Assembly: GCA_027080315.1 (NCBI GenBank)
Contig: JALWSI010000236.1
Span: 1-10,606 of the forward strand
Source of the DNA: a bacterium
GTDB taxonomy: Bacteria; Thermosulfidibacterota; Thermosulfidibacteria; Thermosulfidibacterales; JALWSI01
Direction: 5' to 3'
DNA length: 10,606 nucleotides
The translations under genes and the position numbers were made by a program. Within the stretch, counting starts at the first letter, position 1. The number at the start of each line of letters is the position of its first letter. Under the pieces are notes generated by a model. That model was not told where the DNA came from and made no database searches. It saw only the letters and a program-made list of their open reading frames with translations. Below, one piece after another: positions 1 through 6,027 of the stretch.

Positions 1-372
1 GTCTAAGGTCTCTTTCAGGTCACTGTCGGTGAGTTTGAGACTAACAAGGGCGTTCTGGTTCACCCCCTTTTCCATAACCAGATTGAGTCCAGCCTCTTGA
101 ACTATGAGCCTAAGAACGTCTCTTAAAACAGCATTCACCACGTTTATGTTATAGAGCCGCTCTTCCTTTGGCACCTTCATCACAGTAGGAGCCGCCTCTG
201 GAGGCATCTCTACCGGAGATAGAGGCTTGGGTTCCCGTTGTGGATGAAGCTCTGCCAAAGGTAGGTTCTTGTAGCCCGAGTGGGGAACAGGAGGCTCATG
301 GGCACAAGAGACAAGAAGAAAAGGAAAAAGACACAAAAAGATAAAAGGTAAAAACGATCCTTTTCTAATCAA
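1..372 (-). CDS. Secretin (PilQ/GspD/MshL type), N-terminal part, cut by window edge
   Basis: Outer-membrane secretin lipoprotein, presumably the pore for a type IV pilus (MSHA-like) or type II secretion system. Only the first 124 residues are in the window. Seen: a TTG start at 372 gives a short basic start (MIRKGS), a hydrophobic stretch of about 16 residues and a lipobox ending LLVSC (Cys at about residue 26), so the mature protein is probably a lipoprotein. A proline-rich linker follows, then from about residue 74 an STN/secretin N0-like segment (LYNINVVNAVLRDVLRLIV, then GLNLVMEKGV). No in-frame ATG occurs before the proline-rich linker, so only an early start such as this TTG keeps the signal peptide. 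AAGGGG lies 4 nt upstream, and the start overlaps the stop of the preceding gene by 8 nt, implying translational coupling. The lipobox and gene order favour MshL over PilQ, but the family assignment rests on the N-terminus only. Confidence 0.8.
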   Translation of the reverse strand, partial: MIRKGSFLPFIFLCLFPFLLVSCAHEPPVPHSGYKNLPLAELHPQREPKPLSPVEMPPEAAPTVMKVPKEERLYNINVVNAVLRDVLRLIVQEAGLNLVMEKGVNQNALVSLKLTDSDLKETLD

Positions 373-901
373 CAAACCCCTTATTGAGTGGTTTATTTTG
401 AAAACCTCTACTCTCATCTTTTCTCTTACCAACCTCCGAACTTCCTCCGTGCTCTCCAACTCTAATCCTCTTTTCTATGCCCATCCATTGGACTACCACT
501 TCATCATTACCAATTCTATCTATTCTCACTTTACCTAAAACATCTCCCTCTTGCAACAGCCTTCCATTTATCAATACCCATCTTTTTATCTTATTATTTA
601 TATCCACAGAAGAGAGGACTGCATCAACCTTAACATCGGGAAATTCAACGGGTTTTACCTTAACATCTTCCCTATCTTCGGGCTCAACAACCCCTAAAAC
701 CTTATCAGTTTTTGTCCTACCTTCTAAGCTTGACACCAACCTGCTTTGAAACTCTTCTTTTATCTCTTTGAATATTTTTATCTGTTCGCCAGGATAGAGA
801 AAGGGATCTCTTGGATAAGATATGCCATCAACCACCACGGTATCAGCCCAAACAAGAGAGGAAAAGAGGATAGCAATAATCATCAATAGAATCTTTCTCA
901 T
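365..901 (-). CDS. Periplasmic PilP/GspB/MshK-like pilus or secretion assembly protein
   Basis: Probable periplasmic linker between the PilO-like inner-membrane protein and the secretin. The start chosen is the ATG at 901 (MRKILL), giving 178 residues. It overlaps the upstream stop as ATGA and has GGAGG 4 nt upstream. An in-frame ATG at 922 exists but lies inside the upstream gene and would spoil the signal peptide. Residues 1-19 form a Sec signal peptide ending VWA. An RDPF motif (about 31-34) follows, typical of PilP/MshK proteins, then a charged linker. A compact domain at about 95-149 carries WVLINGRLLQEGD and VRIDRIGNDEVVV, the pattern of GspB/GspC-type homology domains. The last 30 residues are charged and low in complexity. 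It is longer than the MshK proteins I remember (roughly 100 residues). Part of the gene (around 540-600) is visibly AT-richer than the neighbouring genes. The fold class is fairly certain; which system it serves is inferred from position. Confidence 0.72.
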   Translation of the reverse strand: MRKILLMIIAILFSSLVWADTVVVDGISYPRDPFLYPGEQIKIFKEIKEEFQSRLVSSLEGRTKTDKVLGVVEPEDREDVKVKPVEFPDVKVDAVLSSVDINNKIKRWVLINGRLLQEGDVLGKVRIDRIGNDEVVVQWMGIEKRIRVGEHGGSSEVGKRKDESRGFQNKPLNKGFVD

Positions 902-1491
902 CTCTCCTCCAGTACAAAGCATGCTTCTCCTCTAACCTTGTAAGACGGAAAAGAACCGGGCTGTCTCTCAATAGCTACACTATCAACCCACAATCCTCTT
1001 CTCTCAGATAACGAGGATAGGAAGCCCATGGCCTCAACAACATAGGAGTTGAAGTTGAAGCCCACAGGAACCCGGTACACCTCCGCTCCCACCAAACCTC
1101 CCACCTTTTTAGGATCCCCGTGGGAGGTTGACCATGAGAAGAGGTAGAAACCTTTCTTCATCCCTGGAAGATAATCCAACAAAAAGGGGATTATCTCCTC
1201 CTTAGCAGATACAGGAAAGCATCTATCTTCCAAATATCCCAAAGGATCGTCTCCATGGGCCTCTGCAAAGGCACGTATCTCCTTAATCTCTCTAAGCCGG
1301 TTTTTCTGCTCAGTAAGCTCAGAGCGGTGAGAGGCTATTCTCTCCTTTACAGAGCGGGTCTCCTTCTGCATAGGCCATATCCAGAACCCCCAAACCAATC
1401 CTGCGATAATGAGAATTAGGGCTGGCAAGAAGAAGATCTGTAGCTTACCTGGGGCAAGTCCGTTGTTTCTTTTCAATCCAAACCTCTTCAT
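898..1491 (-). CDS. PilO/GspM/MshJ-like inner-membrane assembly protein
   Basis: Bitopic inner-membrane protein of 197 residues, expected to pair with the PilN-like part of the preceding protein in the alignment subcomplex. Seen: a basic cytoplasmic N-terminus, one transmembrane helix at about 18-40, a coiled coil at about 42-77 (charged heptads rich in K, E and R), then a globular alpha/beta C-terminal domain. This is the standard layout of PilO. The C-terminal part (VPVGFNFNSYVVEAMGFLSS, then LWVDSVAIERQ) matches the PilO ferredoxin-like pattern of strand, helix (FLssLs) and strand. The start ATG overlaps the upstream TGA as ATGA, with AAGGGG 3 nt before it, so translation is probably coupled. 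Sequence conservation in this family is low. The call rests on architecture plus position between a PilM/N-like and a PilP-like gene. Confidence 0.72.
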   Translation of the reverse strand: MKRFGLKRNNGLAPGKLQIFFLPALILIIAGLVWGFWIWPMQKETRSVKERIASHRSELTEQKNRLREIKEIRAFAEAHGDDPLGYLEDRCFPVSAKEEIIPFLLDYLPGMKKGFYLFSWSTSHGDPKKVGGLVGAEVYRVPVGFNFNSYVVEAMGFLSSLSERRGLWVDSVAIERQPGSFPSYKVRGEACFVLEER

Positions 1492-2984
1492 TTGCCCCTT
1501 CTTAGCAAGAACTCTGCACTAAGGCCCATAGTGTATCCCTTGACCTCAACGGGTTTCTCTCTCTTTCTCCTTTTACTCCTCTGATTAGAAGCCTCCTGAG
1601 GGGCAATGTTGAAACTCTTGGTCTCCACTGAGCCCCACACTTCAGAAAACCCCCGTTTCAGGTTCTCTTTAAACACCCGACCTTTGGTCAGGGCATCAAG
1701 ATAGGAAGTTTCACTTCTCACCTCTCCTTCTATCTTCACCTCTATACCATCCTTTTGAGGCGTAACCTGACAGGAGGAAAGAGCAATTTGAGGAACCATA
1801 GCCCCAGAGAGAACCGCCAACACCTCTTGAATAGGAGGAGAGCCAGGATTCACCTCCCCAAGTCCTTTTAGGGCCTTCCACTGCTCAAAGGTGGGGAAGG
1901 CCTTTTTCATAACCTTCACCCTTCCCTTCTCCTCAAGAACCCTGTTTTTCAGTTCCCACTCTTTTCTCTTAAGCTGAGAAAGGTTTCTGCTCATTCCCAT
2001 GCCCCATAGCACAGATGCCACAAGCACCGTTCCTGCAACGGTCAATGCCATGGTTGAGGCCTGGTAGGCCTGATAGAATTGTTTTATCTCTGGGGGAAGT
2101 ATCATCAGTCTCTCGTAGGGTTTCATGCTTAACACCCGGAAACCAGATCCCACGAGAAGCTCTCCAGCAGAGGGAATCTTTCCAAAACGAGAGGCGGCCT
2201 TTGTACACAGCCCCACCACTTCCTTACCTATCCCCTCTTTCACCATCTCAAAGAAGGGGTCTTTCTCCCTTTCCCCAGCAGCCAAGAAGACCTTATTACA
2301 CTCTGCTCTGTAGCGCTGGTTCATGTAAAGGTTAGACTGCACAAACTCCACCACCACCCTGTTTGCTACATCTTCAATAGAGACCCCCTCTTGTATCATA
2401 ATGTGGCGGCTAAACAGGAACTCTTTGCCCAAGAAGAAGTGAAAAGCAAGGGTGGCAGGAAGAATCCCCAAAACACAAAAAGGTTCATCACCACCATCCA
2501 CTTTCTCTCCAACCATATCCAAAGAAGCCAAGATCAATTCAGATCTGGGGATAACTCCAGCAAGACGGTTCTTACGAAGATCAAGGGATGAGATAACCCT
2601 GTCCACCTTCTCCCTGGGAACTCTGCCAACAATAAGCTTCTCTTTGGGCAATCCTCTAACGTCCTCTATCCGCCCTGCCAGCTTGGCTCCCACAAGAACG
2701 TTGGGAAGGGCATGCTGCTTGCATCTGTGAGCCATTAGAGGCTTGAGCTCTTTTGGAGAGGCTGGAGGCAACTCAAAGCGGAAGAACTCAAAAAACTCGT
2801 CCCTCACAGAGATGAGAACCTTTTCTCCCTTCTCAGGTGTCAGCGGAAGTTTTCCCCCGTCCTCCGTAATCTCTATTGTCTCTGCCGGAGAGAGCTCTAT
2901 CTTGCCGCCTTTCATCTTAAGATGAGCAAAGATGGCCCCTCTGCGTCCTACATCTATAATAAACAGCCTCTTTCCAAATCTCAT
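1488..2984 (-). CDS. PilM-PilN fusion / GspL / MshI-like inner-membrane assembly protein
   Basis: First gene of the pilus/secretion operon, 498 residues from the ATG at 2984. The open frame extends further upstream, but that extension lies antisense to the ABC ATPase gene. The start at 2984 has GGGAG 6 nt upstream and begins a recognisable domain. Residues 1-300 are cytoplasmic and resemble the actin-like PilM/GspL domain: a first strand FIIDVG (8-13), EFFRFELP, and SRHIMIQEGVSIEDVANRVVVE in the second half. The glycine-rich nucleotide motifs are poorly preserved. A transmembrane helix spans about 309-328 and a coiled coil about 333-361. The periplasmic PilN/GspL-like domain runs from about 362 to 498 (IQEVLAVLSGAMVPQIALSS, then EVKIEGEV). 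A basic insert, RSKRRKREK, lies at about 469-477. This one-protein arrangement is typical of MshI and GspL rather than separate PilM and PilN. It is expected to connect the assembly ATPase to the periplasmic scaffold. Confidence 0.72.
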   Translation of the reverse strand: MRFGKRLFIIDVGRRGAIFAHLKMKGGKIELSPAETIEITEDGGKLPLTPEKGEKVLISVRDEFFEFFRFELPPASPKELKPLMAHRCKQHALPNVLVGAKLAGRIEDVRGLPKEKLIVGRVPREKVDRVISSLDLRKNRLAGVIPRSELILASLDMVGEKVDGGDEPFCVLGILPATLAFHFFLGKEFLFSRHIMIQEGVSIEDVANRVVVEFVQSNLYMNQRYRAECNKVFLAAGEREKDPFFEMVKEGIGKEVVGLCTKAASRFGKIPSAGELLVGSGFRVLSMKPYERLMILPPEIKQFYQAYQASTMALTVAGTVLVASVLWGMGMSRNLSQLKRKEWELKNRVLEEKGRVKVMKKAFPTFEQWKALKGLGEVNPGSPPIQEVLAVLSGAMVPQIALSSCQVTPQKDGIEVKIEGEVRSETSYLDALTKGRVFKENLKRGFSEVWGSVETKSFNIAPQEASNQRSKRRKREKPVEVKGYTMGLSAEFLLRRGK

Positions 2985-3024
2985 ACTTGTCTCCCTCTCA
3001 CATTCGGGTATATACCTTAAAAAG
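2985..3024. promoter_or_regulatory. Divergent promoter region with 10-bp palindrome
   Basis: Forty bases separate the divergent mshI-like and ABC ATPase genes. They contain a perfect palindrome, GGTATATACC, at 3007-3016. On the plus strand TTGTCT (2987-2992) lies 16 bp before TATATA (3009-3014). On the minus strand the same TATATA lies 16 bp after TTTACC, which falls just inside the ATPase gene. One symmetric -10 could therefore serve both directions, although TATATA differs from TATAAT at the last two positions. The palindrome could instead be an operator. No experimental support; weak to moderate promoter scores by eye. Confidence 0.4.
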
Positions 3025-3786
3025 ATGGCAGGTAAAGAAGATCTCCATAAACCCCTGCAGCTAAAAGGGGTAAAGAAACTCTTCAAAAAAGGTCTTAAAG
3101 AGAAAAAGGAAGCCCTTAAAGGGGTATCTCTACAGATAGAGCGGGGAGAGATATTCGGGCTTTTAGGGCCAAACGGAGCGGGAAAGAGCACTCTGGTTAA
3201 GATAGCTTTAGGCCTCATCATTCCCTCTGAGGGAGAGGTCCTGTTGAACGGCCACAATCCCTCTAAACCCCAAGCGAAAAAAGGAGTGGGATATCTCCCA
3301 GAGCACTTCAGGCCTCCCTCCAGGCTCACCCCTGAAACCTTCATGGCATTTGCCGGCGAGATGGGCTCCCTCTCAGATAACCCCTTATCCCCTACGGATG
3401 CGTTGACCTTGGTTGGGCTGGAGAGATCCGCATGGAGCCGACAGATGAGGCGTCTCTCAAAGGGGATGCTTCAACGTGTTGGATTGGCTTCGGTGCTTGT
3501 GCACAGACCCAGCTTTATTATCTTAGACGAGCCTCTTTCCGGCCTTGACCCCATTGGACGGCACGACGTGAAAGAGCTGCTTATGCAGTTTAACGCCCAA
3601 GGAGGCACCATATTCCTGAACTCCCACATCTTGGCTGACATCGGCAACCTATGCCACAGAGTGGGCATTTTACACCAGGGTAGTCTCCTATTTGTAGGCA
3701 AAATAGAAGAGCTTTTAGCAAAGACGGGGAGAGCTCAGCTTGAGGAGGCCTTTCTTGCAATGGTGAAGGGCGAGAAAGATGCGTAA
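3025..3786 (+). CDS. ABC-2-type exporter, ATP-binding subunit
   Basis: Cytoplasmic ATPase of an ABC-2-type (CcmA/NatA/NosF-like) exporter, 253 residues. Seen: Walker A GPNGAGKST at 48-56, signature LSKGM at 144-148 (the variant usual in this subfamily in place of LSGGQ), Walker B with FIILDEP at 164-170, D-loop SGLD at 172-175, and the switch His in NSHIL (His201). All catalytic residues are present. The ATG at 3025 is chosen because the domain begins soon after. The open frame continues upstream to 2932, but that would run into the divergent gene. There is no clear Shine-Dalgarno sequence before this ATG, so the mRNA may have a very short leader. It overlaps the permease gene by 8 nt. Substrate unknown: ABC-2 exporters carry drugs, polysaccharides, lipids or copper-enzyme maturation factors, and nothing here decides. 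Confidence 0.92.
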   Translation: MAGKEDLHKPLQLKGVKKLFKKGLKEKKEALKGVSLQIERGEIFGLLGPNGAGKSTLVKIALGLIIPSEGEVLLNGHNPSKPQAKKGVGYLPEHFRPPSRLTPETFMAFAGEMGSLSDNPLSPTDALTLVGLERSAWSRQMRRLSKGMLQRVGLASVLVHRPSFIILDEPLSGLDPIGRHDVKELLMQFNAQGGTIFLNSHILADIGNLCHRVGILHQGSLLFVGKIEELLAKTGRAQLEEAFLAMVKGEKDA

Positions 3787-4534
3787 GACGGCTTTGCTGG
3801 CGAGATTCACCCTTATTCAGGGCATAAAAGAGCGCTTCTTTGTTGGGCTCTTGGTTCTTCTGGTGTTCACCTTTGCCCTGAGCCAGTACATAGGTATCCT
3901 CTCTCTGGCAAATCCGGTAAAGGTGGTAACAGATCTTGGAACATCAAGCATCACCTTTCTGGCTCTGGCCCTCATCCTCTTCTTCGCCATCACCTTCCTC
4001 TACAAAGAGAGGGAAGAGGGCATGCTCCTCCTCATTCTCTCCCGTCCTGTCTCCAGAGTTCAGTACTTAGTGGGCAGGTTTACAGGTTTTCTACTCTTGT
4101 TGGCCCCCTTTTTAGCTGTAAGCTTTCTCCTCTTAGCTGGCCTTCAGATGGCCATCTACTCAAGGGTTTACCAAGGATTGCCATGGATACCAGTGGCCCT
4201 CTTCTTAAAGTTCTCTGTGGTGTTGGCTTTCGCGGTTCTATCCTCTGTATTCTTCACTGAGCAGATAACCTCCCTTTTGGCCACCATATCCTTCTACGTG
4301 GTGTGCCAGCTTAGCCATCAGGCAACCCTTATCGCATCTCAAGGCAGCAATCCCTTTGCAGCAAAGATAACCCTTATGGTAGAGAGAACCCTTCCATCTT
4401 TTGAGCTTTACAAGCCCTTCAAGTTCGCCCAGGCACCATTGGAGTACAAGCTGCTACTCCTTTTTTACTCCCTTCTCTACATAGTGGCATTCATTCTTTT
4501 AGCCACAGCCCTTCTTGAAAGGAAGGACATCTGA
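3779..4534 (+). CDS. ABC-2-type exporter, permease subunit
   Basis: Inner-membrane permease of 251 residues, partner of the preceding ATPase. Its ATG lies inside the end of the ATPase gene, indicating coupled translation and equal dosage. Seen: six hydrophobic segments at about 21-40, 55-75, 103-124, 137-158, 163-182 and 224-245. After the second helix comes the cytoplasmic stretch EREEGMLLLILSRPVSR (about 77-93), the hallmark of the NosY/ABC-2 permease group, where it contacts the ATPase. The loop VERTLPSFELYKPF (about 201-214) before the last helix also fits that group. Substrate not predictable. The pair is transcribed away from the pilus genes and may have no functional link with them. 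Confidence 0.88.
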   Translation: MRKTALLARFTLIQGIKERFFVGLLVLLVFTFALSQYIGILSLANPVKVVTDLGTSSITFLALALILFFAITFLYKEREEGMLLLILSRPVSRVQYLVGRFTGFLLLLAPFLAVSFLLLAGLQMAIYSRVYQGLPWIPVALFLKFSVVLAFAVLSSVFFTEQITSLLATISFYVVCQLSHQATLIASQGSNPFAAKITLMVERTLPSFELYKPFKFAQAPLEYKLLLLFYSLLYIVAFILLATALLERKDI

Positions 4535-4540
4535 GAGAGA

Positions 4541-4563
4541 TTCAGAGCTTCCCCTCCTCTGAA
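4541..4563 (+). terminator. Weak stem-loop after the ABC exporter genes
   Basis: TTCAGAG (4541-4547) and CTCTGAA (4557-4563) form a perfect 7-bp stem with a 9-nt pyrimidine loop, starting 7 nt after the permease stop codon. There is no T-tract, so intrinsic termination is doubtful. It may be a 3'-end protecting structure or chance. Confidence 0.25.
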
Positions 4564-4612
4564 AGGACAAAACACGGTTTAACTTGACCCAGATACCCCC
4601 CACAACATTAGC

Positions 4613-4640
4613 TTGACAATTCAACCCCTCTGCCTAAAAT
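4613..4640 (+). promoter_or_regulatory. Strong sigma70-type promoter for the liv operon
   Basis: TTGACA at 4613-4618 is a perfect -35 element. TAAAAT at 4635-4640 matches the -10 consensus at five of six positions, with a 16-bp spacer. Transcription would start near 4647, giving a leader of about 72 nt before livK. No operator-like repeat is seen overlapping the promoter. High constitutive or growth-regulated expression is the simplest reading. Confidence 0.65.
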
Positions 4641-4671
4641 TAGTTTGGAGCCTCAGGGCTTGAACGCGGAA

Positions 4672-4693
4672 AAGGGCCAAATAGAACGCCCTT
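4672..4693 (+). promoter_or_regulatory. Hairpin in the livK 5' leader
   Basis: AAGGGC (4672-4677) pairs perfectly with GCCCTT (4688-4693) around a 10-nt loop. GG/CC pairs across a two-base bulge could extend it (4668-4669 with 4694-4695). It ends about 10 nt before the strong Shine-Dalgarno stretch at 4705-4713, so it does not cover that site. It could protect the 5' end or be chance. No known riboswitch recognised. Confidence 0.22.
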
Positions 4694-4718
4694 CCAGAAA
4701 AGAGAGGAGGAGGTGCTC

Positions 4719-5942
4719 ATGAGGAGAGTGTTGAGTGGTCTTATTGCGGCCGTATTCGTGGCCGCAATGGTAATCGGCGGGGGAGAGGCCTTTGCCAGCA
4801 AAGGCACCATTAAGATCGGCTCCGTCTATATCTTCTCGGGCTTTGCAGCCACCTACGGACAGTTTGCCAAACAGGGCTTAGAGCTGGCAGTGGACGAGAT
4901 AAACAAATCAGGCGGGGTCTTGGGCAAGAAGCTGGAGGTCTATTTTGAGGACTCTCACGCAAAGCCCCCTATTGCTCTAAGGGCAATAAGAAAGCTGGTT
5001 TACGAAAAAGGAGTGGACTTTCTCATCGGACTGGACAGCAGTGGAGTGGCCAAGGGAGTGGTGCCCTACCTGAAAGAGCTTAAAGTGCCTCTACTCATCA
5101 CCCACGCCGCCACCCCCGACGTAACCGGCTCCCAGTGCAACAAGTACACCTTCAGGGTGAGCGTCAACATCAACCAGAACGTGATGGCTGCTGCCAGAAT
5201 CGCCGCCAAAACCAAGGCTGTAAAGTGGACCACCATAGGCCCAGACTACGCCTTTGGGCATCAATCATGGGAGTACTTCCAGAAGTATCTGAGCAAGCTG
5301 AATCCCCGGGCCAAGTTCATGAAGACCGTAGCCTTCCCCAAGATCGCTACAGAGGACTATTCTCCCTACATAACCGCCATAATGGCCGCCAAGCCTGACG
5401 GTGTCTTCATCTCTCTCTGGTCAGGGGACTTAGTGAACTTCATCAAGCAGGCCAACAAGATGGGCTTCTTTAACCAGGGATACACCGTGCTGATGTCCTT
5501 GGGAGCCGCCACAGAGGTGCTCTACGCCCTGAGAGATCAGATGCCCACCGGGGTATGGGTTGGTACCCGCTACTGGTTCTTGGCCAACAACTCTCCTGTT
5601 AACAAGCACTTCGTAGAGGCCTACAAAGCTCGCTACGGAGTGTATCCAAGCTACAACGCCCAGAATGCATACGCAGCTGTTTATGCCCTTAAGGCCGCAA
5701 TAGAGAAGGCAGGCACCACAGACAGGATGGCTGTCATAAAGGCACTGGAGGGACTCAAAGTGGAGGTTCCCGCTGGAGACATCTACATCAGGCCAGGGGA
5801 TCATCAGGCGGTTCTTAACGTCACTTGGGGCAGCACCGCTGAAGATCCCAAGTACCCCATCCGAATCCTGAAGCCCATGGTGATATTCAAGGGTGAAGAG
5901 GTAACTCCCCCAGTGTGGGAGACCGGCTGTAAGCTACAGTAA
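4719..5942 (+). CDS. livK: Branched-chain amino-acid-type ABC transporter, periplasmic binding protein
   Basis: Periplasmic type-1 binding protein (Leu/Ile/Val-binding fold) of 407 residues that delivers substrate to LivHMGF. The start is the ATG at 4719, because AGGAGG (4708-4713) sits 5 nt upstream; the in-frame GTG at 4713 overlaps that site. Residues 1-26 form a Sec signal peptide ending EAFA. The mature protein starts with the family pattern IKIGSVYIFSGFAATYGQ (31-48), then LELAVDEINKSGGVLGKKLE, the hinge region around LITHAATPDVTG, and TFRVSVNINQN. The length is typical. Two cysteines (140 and 404) could form a disulfide. The family also binds urea, amides, aromatic acids and other amino acids. 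The ligand-site pattern does not prove branched-chain amino acids, so the symbol indicates family only. It is the first gene of the operon and is separated from livH by a strong hairpin. Confidence 0.9.
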   Translation: MRRVLSGLIAAVFVAAMVIGGGEAFASKGTIKIGSVYIFSGFAATYGQFAKQGLELAVDEINKSGGVLGKKLEVYFEDSHAKPPIALRAIRKLVYEKGVDFLIGLDSSGVAKGVVPYLKELKVPLLITHAATPDVTGSQCNKYTFRVSVNINQNVMAAARIAAKTKAVKWTTIGPDYAFGHQSWEYFQKYLSKLNPRAKFMKTVAFPKIATEDYSPYITAIMAAKPDGVFISLWSGDLVNFIKQANKMGFFNQGYTVLMSLGAATEVLYALRDQMPTGVWVGTRYWFLANNSPVNKHFVEAYKARYGVYPSYNAQNAYAAVYALKAAIEKAGTTDRMAVIKALEGLKVEVPAGDIYIRPGDHQAVLNVTWGSTAEDPKYPIRILKPMVIFKGEEVTPPVWETGCKLQ

Positions 5943-5984
5943 ACAGACCATCAGCTGGGTCAATAGAATTATCTTTCAGCAACC

Positions 5985-6008
5985 TGGGGAGGACAAAAGT
6001 CCTCCCCA
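5985..6008 (+). promoter_or_regulatory. Intra-operon stem-loop between livK and livH
   Basis: TGGGGAGGAC (5985-5994) and GTCCTCCCCA (5999-6008) form a perfect 10-bp GC-rich stem with an AAAA loop. No T-tract follows, so it is unlikely to be an efficient intrinsic terminator. It lies 42 nt after livK and 19 nt before livH. Such structures after binding-protein genes are known to protect the upstream mRNA from 3' exonucleases and raise binding-protein levels over permease (compare the malE-malF intergenic region). That function is inferred here. Confidence 0.6.
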
Positions 6009-6027
6009 AACTGTGCATGAGGAATGA

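Noticed and set aside
2932-3024. Upstream extension of the ABC ATPase frame to 2932
   Set aside because: It overlaps the divergent MshI-like gene start, and the extra 31 residues look like non-coding translation.
2985-3344. Upstream extension of the MshI-like reading frame to 3344 (120 extra residues)
   Set aside because: It runs antisense through the ABC ATPase gene, has no domain resemblance, and a good ribosome site marks the ATG at 2984.
4584-4611. Second -35-like TTGACC upstream of the liv promoter
   Set aside because: No acceptable -10 at the right distance; the 4613-4640 promoter is far better.
5430-5804. Long antisense frames opposite livK, livH, livM and dctP
   Set aside because: They mirror the coding strand's codon pattern, lack ribosome sites and recognisable domains, and lie wholly inside well-supported genes.
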